Assembly: GCA_000380705.1 (NCBI GenBank)
Contig: AQYM01000031.1
Span: forward strand, 7,884-15,843
Source of the DNA: Crenarchaeota archaeon SCGC AAA471-B05
GTDB lineage: Archaea > Thermoproteota > Thermoprotei > Gearchaeales > Gearchaeaceae
DNA length: 7,960 nt
Reading direction: 5' to 3'
The notes beneath the pieces were generated by a model. That model saw only the letters and a program-made list of their open reading frames with translations, was not told the DNA's origin and did no database searches. Shown piece by piece: positions 4,151 through 7,960 of this stretch. The position numbers and the translations under genes are program-made. How positions within the stretch are numbered: the first letter of the stretch is position 1; each line of letters opens with the position of its first letter.

Positions 4151-5684
4151 AAGACCAATAATAGCCAAAAAACTTGGAGTATCTTCTGAACATCCGTTGG
4201 CTACAATAGCTGGATTTGAGACTTTAAGAAATGAAGGAAACGCTATCGATGCTACTGTATCTGTTAGTTTAACTTTAGCTGTCACGTTACCCCATTTAGG
4301 TTCTTTAGGAGGAGATTTCTTCGCCCTTATTTATATAAATGAAGAAGATAAAGTATACTGTATCAATGCAAGTGGTTGGGTTTCAGAAAAATTAAGTGTA
4401 AATGAAATCGAAAAACGAGGATACAAAAATATAAATCCAGAAAGTGCACTTTCAGTGGTTATTCCTGGAATGGTTGATGGCCTACATAAAATACATAAGA
4501 AATTTGGTTCCAAAGAATTTAAAGAACTTGTAAATTTTACTTTAAAAATAGCAGAAGAAGGTTTTCCTGTTTCTTTTTCATTAAGCGAAGGAGTTTCCAA
4601 TAATTATAACAGAATAATTCAAAGTGATTCAAAAGAACTATTTATTAGAAATGGGAATGGAATAAAGACAGGTGATATTCTTATTCAAAAAAATTTAGCT
4701 AAAACTTTAAAGAGTATAGCTGAAGATCCAAGAGTATTTTATGAGGGATGGATAGCGGAAAGTTTAGTTAAATACATTCAATATAAGAGCGGAATAATGG
4801 ATTTGGATGATTTCAGAAAATACGAAGCAGAATGGGTTGAACCTATAAAATCAGAATATAAAGAATATGTAATATACGAGGTACCTCCAAATAGTCAAGG
4901 GGCAACAACTTTAATTTTAATGAATATTTTAGAAAACTTTAATTTAGAAAAATTTAAAATAAATTCATTCGAAAGAGTACATTTAATGATAGAAGCTTCA
5001 AAAAGAGCATATTTAGCAAGGAATTCCTTTCTTGGAGACCCAAGATTTATAAAAATTTCCTTGGAAGAATTAATTTCTAAGGAATACGCTAAAAAATTAA
5101 TTTCTATGACAAATTTTGAAAAAACTATTGAAAATATACCATTAAGATATGCAGATACTACAAATTTTGTTATAATAGATTCAAAAGGAAACATTGTTTC
5201 AGCAATTCAAAGCATTTATCATCATTTCGGTTCTTGTTTATTTGATCCCAATACAGGAATACTTCTGAATTCCAGAGCATCATATTTTAATTTAAGCGGT
5301 CCTAATAAACTCGAACCCAGAAAAAGACCCTTGCATACATTGTCTTGTATAATAGCTAAAAATGAAAGAAAAAATGAAAGGATTGCTTTAGGAATTAGCG
5401 GGGGTGATTATAGACCTCTATTACATTCCATCCTTTTAACAAACGTAATAGATTATAAACTAAATTTACAAGAAGCTTTGGAATTTCCTAGATTTTTATG
5501 GGACGGTTTTAAAAAAATAATTATAGAAGAAGGATACGAAACAGAAGAATTGAAAAAGAAAGGACATGAAATAAAAATTTTAAAATATCCTAGTAGAACA
5601 GGAGTTGCCCATGCATGTCTGAGTAACTCATTTATAACATTGGCATCAGATATAAGAGGAGATAGTTTGAGTTTAGGATTTTAA
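4143..5684 (+). CDS. Gamma-glutamyltransferase-family Ntn hydrolase with non-canonical substrate pocket
   Basis: The 513 residues span a full GGT-family proenzyme. The N-terminal large-subunit region includes the GSLGGDFF motif (53-60) and PGMVDGL (108-114). The processing site and nucleophile is T339 in DTTNF, followed by the small subunit with GNIVSAIQS (349-357), FGS (362-364) and the oxyanion motif SGGD (419-422). Autocleavage before T339 is expected. The E. coli residues that hold the glutamyl moiety are changed by alignment: Arg114 to S77, Asn411 to Y359, Gln430 to R378, Asp433 to Y381, and Ser462-Ser463 to H398-T399. A glutathione reaction is therefore unlikely; other amide-hydrolysing members such as YwrD-type or oxamate hydrolases are better comparisons. 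There is no signal peptide, so the enzyme should be cytoplasmic, unlike secreted GGTs. It is the second gene of a unit with the MntR-like regulator and ends in a T-run. Confidence 0.85.
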   Translation: MYKRPIIAKKLGVSSEHPLATIAGFETLRNEGNAIDATVSVSLTLAVTLPHLGSLGGDFFALIYINEEDKVYCINASGWVSEKLSVNEIEKRGYKNINPESALSVVIPGMVDGLHKIHKKFGSKEFKELVNFTLKIAEEGFPVSFSLSEGVSNNYNRIIQSDSKELFIRNGNGIKTGDILIQKNLAKTLKSIAEDPRVFYEGWIAESLVKYIQYKSGIMDLDDFRKYEAEWVEPIKSEYKEYVIYEVPPNSQGATTLILMNILENFNLEKFKINSFERVHLMIEASKRAYLARNSFLGDPRFIKISLEELISKEYAKKLISMTNFEKTIENIPLRYADTTNFVIIDSKGNIVSAIQSIYHHFGSCLFDPNTGILLNSRASYFNLSGPNKLEPRKRPLHTLSCIIAKNERKNERIALGISGGDYRPLLHSILLTNVIDYKLNLQEALEFPRFLWDGFKKIIIEEGYETEELKKKGHEIKILKYPSRTGVAHACLSNSFITLASDIRGDSLSLGF

Positions 5685-5691
5685 TTTTTTT
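5685..5691 (+). terminator. T-run directly after the GGT-family gene
   Basis: Seven T follow the stop codon immediately. This is a good archaeal intrinsic terminator for the MntR-like/GGT-like unit, and it separates that unit from the DUF1805 gene, which has its own promoter. Confidence 0.5.
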
Positions 5692-5734
5692 AGCAAATTA
5701 TAAAGAACTAGACTTTCAATCTTTTGTAATAAAC

Positions 5735-5742
5735 TTATAAAA
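5735..5742 (+). promoter_or_regulatory. TATA box of the DUF1805 gene
   Basis: TTATAAAA, preceded by AAC, is centred 26 bases before the ATG at 5764. The earlier in-frame ATG at 5743 directly abuts the TATA box, and the one at 5752 lies only 13 bases from its centre. The box therefore decides the start. Confidence 0.6.
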
Positions 5743-5763
5743 ATGTTCTTTATGAATAACAGT

Positions 5764-6066
5764 ATGGAAAAAATCGAAGTAAAAAAAGAATTGGTAAAAT
5801 ATAAAGAAAAGGAATTGATAGGAATAAAGATTGATTTGAACAATATGCCCATATTATTCCTTGTTTATCAAGATTTAATTTTTGCATGCGGAGCTTTTAA
5901 TGAAAAGGCGTTTGAAAAATTTGGACTCGCTTGCTGTATAATAACAGGTGTCAAAGAATTCGAGGATATTTTAAACGGCGAAATAAAGGTTGTTAACTCA
6001 AAGGCTTCAGAATTAGGAGCAAAGGCAGGCTTAAAGGTTAAGGATTTCTTAGATTCTTTAAAATAA
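5764..6066 (+). CDS. DUF1805 (YunC-like) family protein
   Basis: This is a 100-residue protein, counted from the ATG at 5764. The longest frame begins at 5743 and adds MFFMNNS, but that ATG directly follows the TATA box and would not be in the transcript. The fold signature is ACGAFNEKAFEKFG (about 42-55) followed by the ITGVKEFEDILNGEI segment (about 60-74) and a C-terminal SELGAKAGLKVKDFL helix. It corresponds to the DUF1805 pattern of a CG motif, then GVK, then an AxxxGI/GM end. C42 and the C57-C58 pair are notable. The function of the family is not established. The protein is small and soluble with no signal peptide. It is probably transcribed alone: a T-run separates it from the GGT-like gene upstream, and a new promoter follows 140 bases downstream. 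Confidence 0.78.
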   Translation: MEKIEVKKELVKYKEKELIGIKIDLNNMPILFLVYQDLIFACGAFNEKAFEKFGLACCIITGVKEFEDILNGEIKVVNSKASELGAKAGLKVKDFLDSLK

Positions 6067-6167
6067 TTCTTTGTAAACTCACCTTGGATTTCCCAAAATA
6101 AAGAAAAAACATTTAAAACTATATTCTACTTTTAAAGTCTAGCCTTTAGTTTAATCTATTCTGTTAG

Positions 6168-6205
6168 TACATTTTTTTGTATTTTATTCGTTGTAAAAAG
6201 TACAA
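6168..6205 (+). promoter_or_regulatory. Paired TGTA/TACA dyads upstream of the wHTH-membrane protein unit
   Basis: Two inverted repeats sit side by side. TACA-N6-TGTA spans 6168-6181, and TTGTA-N5-TACAA spans 6191-6205. Their centres are about 23-24 bases apart, close to two helical turns, and the second ends four bases before the TATA box. AGTACA also occurs as a direct repeat at 6166 and 6199. This is the position expected for a regulator that blocks or assists TFB binding. The T-run at 6172-6178 could also serve as a terminator for the DUF1805 gene. Confidence 0.4.
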
Positions 6206-6208
6206 AAA

Positions 6209-6217
6209 TTTATATAT
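6209..6217 (+). promoter_or_regulatory. TATA box of the small-ORF/wHTH/membrane-protein unit
   Basis: TTTATATAT, preceded by an A-run, is centred at 6213, exactly 26 bases before the ATG at 6239. It is one of the best-matched promoters in the window and has no equally good competitor closer to the regulator's ATG at 6448. Confidence 0.65.
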
Positions 6218-6238
6218 GCGATAAAAGATAAATAGCAT

Positions 6239-6472
6239 ATGAGAAGAAATACAATATTAATTAAAGATATCTTAGCCACAGGAGAAAATTATTATAAATT
6301 CTATTCAATGCCAGCTATAAAGATAACTAAAAATACTGGAAATTACTATTATACAGAAAATTTTGCTAATAACGAAAGAAAAAAGCTTATTAAGTTTAAT
6401 TTTTTGAACTTAATTAGTACTAAAATGATTTCATTAAGGATAGAACTATGGAAGATTTTGAAAAGAAATTAA
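6239..6472 (+). CDS. Possible small protein at the head of the wHTH-membrane protein unit
   Basis: I do not recognise this 77-residue frame. Its ATG lies exactly where the strong TATA box predicts a leaderless transcript start, which is the main reason to take it seriously. The product is basic and rich in Asn, Tyr, Lys and Ile, with no cysteine, no signal peptide and no recognisable motif. The C-terminal 20 residues form a mildly hydrophobic helix. It overlaps the start of the wHTH gene by 25 bases in another frame, so its translation could bring ribosomes to the regulator's ATG at 6448. If it is not coding, the same bases are a long (about 209-base) leader of the regulator mRNA, unusual for this kind of organism. 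Confidence 0.42.
   Translation: MRRNTILIKDILATGENYYKFYSMPAIKITKNTGNYYYTENFANNERKKLIKFNFLNLISTKMISLRIELWKILKRN
6414..6423. promoter_or_regulatory. TTAGTACTAA palindrome before the wHTH gene
   Basis: This is a perfect 10-base palindrome ending 24 bases before the ATG at 6448 and lying inside the small frame. It shares TTAGTAC with 6164-6170 and AGTAC with 6199-6203 in the upstream promoter region. An operator or internal regulatory site is possible. No strong TATA box lies beside it. Confidence 0.35.
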
Positions 6473-6969
6473 AGGAAGAAATAAGAAGAATGATTAAAGA
6501 AGTTCTAAAGGAAGTTATGGAAGAAAAAAAGATTTCATTACGTGTAGAAATTCCTAGGGAAGAATTGGAATATGCAGAACCCACTTCAGCCATATTAAGG
6601 GATATTGCTTATATTTTAAGAGAAAGTATAAGAAGAAGTATACGAGAAAGAGGAGAAATAGCTGTAGAAGAAATTATATTAGATCTTCCTGAATCAAAAG
6701 CTGTTCAAATAATTAAATCCTTAGCTAATGAAGATAGAATAAAAATTTTGAAGTTAGTATATAGTAATCCGAAGAGTTTTACTGAACTTAAAGATAAACT
6801 AGGTCTTGAATCTTCATCACTAAGCTATAACTTAAAATATTTGATCAACACAGGCTTAATTAGGCATAATTTAAGGACTTCTTCTTACGAAATAACACAA
6901 CGAGGGATCACATTACTTAAAATTTTAGCTTTAATTTACGAAGCTTTAGGAGGCGAAGCCTATGAGTAG
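6448..6969 (+). CDS. Winged-helix (ArsR-like) transcriptional regulator with N-terminal coiled coil
   Basis: The 173-residue protein has three parts. Residues 1-35 are a highly charged amphipathic helix of E/K repeats, probably a coiled coil for self- or partner association. Residues about 36-80 are a linker with further charged helix (RDIAYILRESIRRSIRER) leading to VEEIILDLPESKA. Residues about 82-160 are a winged helix: LANEDRIKILKLVYSNPKSF gives helices 1 and 2, LKDKLGLESSSLSYNLKYL is the helix-turn-helix, and IRHNLRTSSYEITQRG is the wing. There are no cysteine or histidine clusters, so metal sensing of the ArsR type is not supported. The frame is closed upstream at 6421, which fixes the start near 6448. 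The stop overlaps the membrane-protein ATG by 8 bases, so the two are almost certainly cotranscribed and probably act together. Confidence 0.78.
   Translation: MEDFEKKLKEEIRRMIKEVLKEVMEEKKISLRVEIPREELEYAEPTSAILRDIAYILRESIRRSIRERGEIAVEEIILDLPESKAVQIIKSLANEDRIKILKLVYSNPKSFTELKDKLGLESSSLSYNLKYLINTGLIRHNLRTSSYEITQRGITLLKILALIYEALGGEAYE
6948..6953 (+). promoter_or_regulatory. Ribosome binding site of the membrane-protein gene
   Basis: AGGAGG lies eight bases before the ATG at 6962, inside the end of the wHTH gene. Internal operon genes in this kind of archaeon use Shine-Dalgarno signals, so this supports both the start choice and polycistronic transcription. Confidence 0.55.
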
Positions 6970-7960
6970 TAACATAATATTAGTTAAAGGTAAACCAAAA
7001 TATAAAACATTTTTAGAAGTTACTTCAAGCATAGGTATAACTTTATCATTACTATTACTTATCATTTGGTTATTTAGACATCAATTAAATATTTCACAAT
7101 ACGGTTTAGAGATAATAATTGGTTCCTTATTAATCTTCACATTTTCCAGAATAATAAACATCGATTTTGAAAAAGGAATAATTAACGTTATCATAAGCTT
7201 GTTATACAGACTAGGTTCTTCTGCTTTTTATGTTACAGTTATATTATTTATCTTTGGTTTTTTAGGTTTAGAAAGGGAAATTTCCAGTTTAGCTTTACCA
7301 TTGTTTATTTCTTCAGTAATTCTAGTAGTTATACCCTATTCTATAGAAAAGTTGGAAGGAAATAAATATTCTTTAAAGCCAAAAATTGTAAAAAAAGGTC
7401 TCGTATTTATAAACGAAAAAATAAAAATGGAAATAAAAGAAGATTCTTTGAGTTATGAAATAAAAAAAGGAGGTAGAAGGTTTGGAATTGCAATATTAAA
7501 TGATGTACAAGTAATTATAAGCACAGATATTGGAAACTTTAAAACTAATTTCAAAAGTCCTGTTTTATTAATTTCAAGAATGATAAGAATTAAAAACGGA
7601 AAGATTAAAAAGGAAAGTAAAAACGCAGAAAATATTGTTAAAAACACTTTGAAGGAGCTAATTAAAGAAAGATATTTCGAAGAAACAAAAATTCGATTAC
7701 CCTTCATTAGTGTTGAAGAGGATAGTTTGGGAACAAAAGTAAAAGTTGGACCCATAGAAGTAACTGAAGAAGGAGATTACGAAGAAGTCAAAATAGGACC
7801 CTTTATACGTATAAGGGAATCAAGGAGACCTACTATATTAATTTACTCTAGTAACGCAAAAATAAAAATAAAAGGAAAAATTATTCAATTGAAAGAAGAT
7901 AACAAGAGATTAAGTTATGATGGTAATGTCTTTAACTTCTCAACAAATGGAGATTCGCTT
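6962..7960 (+). CDS. Polytopic membrane protein with C-terminal soluble domain (runs off window)
   Basis: The frame is open for 333 codons from the ATG at 6962 to the last base, so the C-terminus is missing. I do not recognise the family. Hydrophobic segments at about 19-37, 47-65, 86-102 and 107-127 suggest four membrane spans; 73-82 is a weaker hydrophobic stretch. From about 130 on the protein is soluble and strand-rich, with many short alternating K/E/I segments. A near repeat of V-G-P-I-E-V (262-267) and I-G-P-F-I-R-I (278-284) sits in it. The end visible here (about 298-333) has short turns like a beta-helix or toast-rack repeat, but I cannot assign a domain. The gene starts with an 8-base overlap on the wHTH regulator and has a good Shine-Dalgarno sequence. 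The arrangement suggests that the membrane protein is regulated by, or signals to, that DNA-binding protein. Confidence 0.75.
   Translation, partial: MSSNIILVKGKPKYKTFLEVTSSIGITLSLLLLIIWLFRHQLNISQYGLEIIIGSLLIFTFSRIINIDFEKGIINVIISLLYRLGSSAFYVTVILFIFGFLGLEREISSLALPLFISSVILVVIPYSIEKLEGNKYSLKPKIVKKGLVFINEKIKMEIKEDSLSYEIKKGGRRFGIAILNDVQVIISTDIGNFKTNFKSPVLLISRMIRIKNGKIKKESKNAENIVKNTLKELIKERYFEETKIRLPFISVEEDSLGTKVKVGPIEVTEEGDYEEVKIGPFIRIRESRRPTILIYSSNAKIKIKGKIIQLKEDNKRLSYDGNVFNFSTNGDSL

Noticed and set aside
3964..4600. Minus-strand frames across the MntR-like and GGT-like genes (3964-4158, 4061-4285, 4331-4600)
   Set aside because: They are antisense to two clearly conserved proteins; their hydrophobic translations are what the reverse of K/E-rich codons produces.
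4895..5194. Minus-strand frame inside the GGT-like gene
   Set aside because: It is antisense to the conserved region leading to the catalytic threonine and has no independent support.
6067..6238. C/D box small RNA or tRNA in the 172-base gap
   Set aside because: I found no C box/D box pair or cloverleaf; the region is explained by a T-run, dyads and a promoter.
7453..7755. Minus-strand 100-residue hydrophobic frame
   Set aside because: It lies opposite the soluble domain of the membrane-protein gene, which is fixed by overlap and a ribosome binding site; the apparent hydrophobicity comes from reversed K/E codons.
1..7960. CRISPR array, insertion sequence or integrated virus
   Set aside because: There are no regularly spaced repeats, no terminal inverted repeats flanking a transposase, no integrase, and no abrupt change in composition.

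Overview
The window looks like chromosomal DNA of a thermoacidophilic crenarchaeon of the order Sulfolobales. It is strongly AT-rich. Nearly every gene has an archaeal TATA box centred about 25-27 bases before its start codon, so most transcripts should be leaderless. The protein content fits as well: a ribbon-less TFB paralogue, an AbrB-PhoU regulator, a MntR-type regulator and DUF1805. Within Sulfolobales the low GC suggests an Acidianus- or Sulfurisphaera-like genus, but that is inference. I see no tRNA, rRNA, CRISPR array or insertion sequence, and no gene-free stretch over 300 bases.

Layout. 1-309 (minus) is the N-terminal part of an AbrB-PhoU regulator. Divergent from it, 473-1495 (plus) encodes a ferritin-fold dimetal protein related to ribonucleotide reductase R2 and R2lox. 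1567-2013 (plus) encodes a RpiB/LacAB-family protein lacking both usual catalytic histidines. It converges with an unrecognised protein at 2005-2580 (minus), which lies just downstream of a TFB paralogue made only of cyclin folds (2625-3248, minus). Divergent from the TFB is a stand-alone DUF559 endonuclease-like gene (3297-3632). Next comes a MntR/DtxR-type regulator (3677-4150, TTG start), overlapping by 8 bases a gamma-glutamyltransferase-family gene (4143-5684). A DUF1805 gene follows; its start is best placed at 5764.

The right end (6239 to the window edge) is a compact unit: a possible 77-residue protein starting exactly where a leaderless transcript should, a winged-helix regulator overlapping it by 25 bases, and a membrane protein overlapping the regulator by 8 bases and running off the window. 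Dyad elements built on TGTA/TACA and AGTAC lie upstream of the TATA box and again just before the regulator, which suggests an autoregulated regulator-plus-membrane-protein module. This is the best candidate here for an undescribed system.

Shared themes are metal-dependent chemistry (R2-like protein and a Mn-type regulator) and enzyme-family proteins that keep the fold and nucleophile but have lost canonical substrate-binding or catalytic residues (RpiB-like, GGT-like, R2-like). Their family names should therefore not be read as known reactions.
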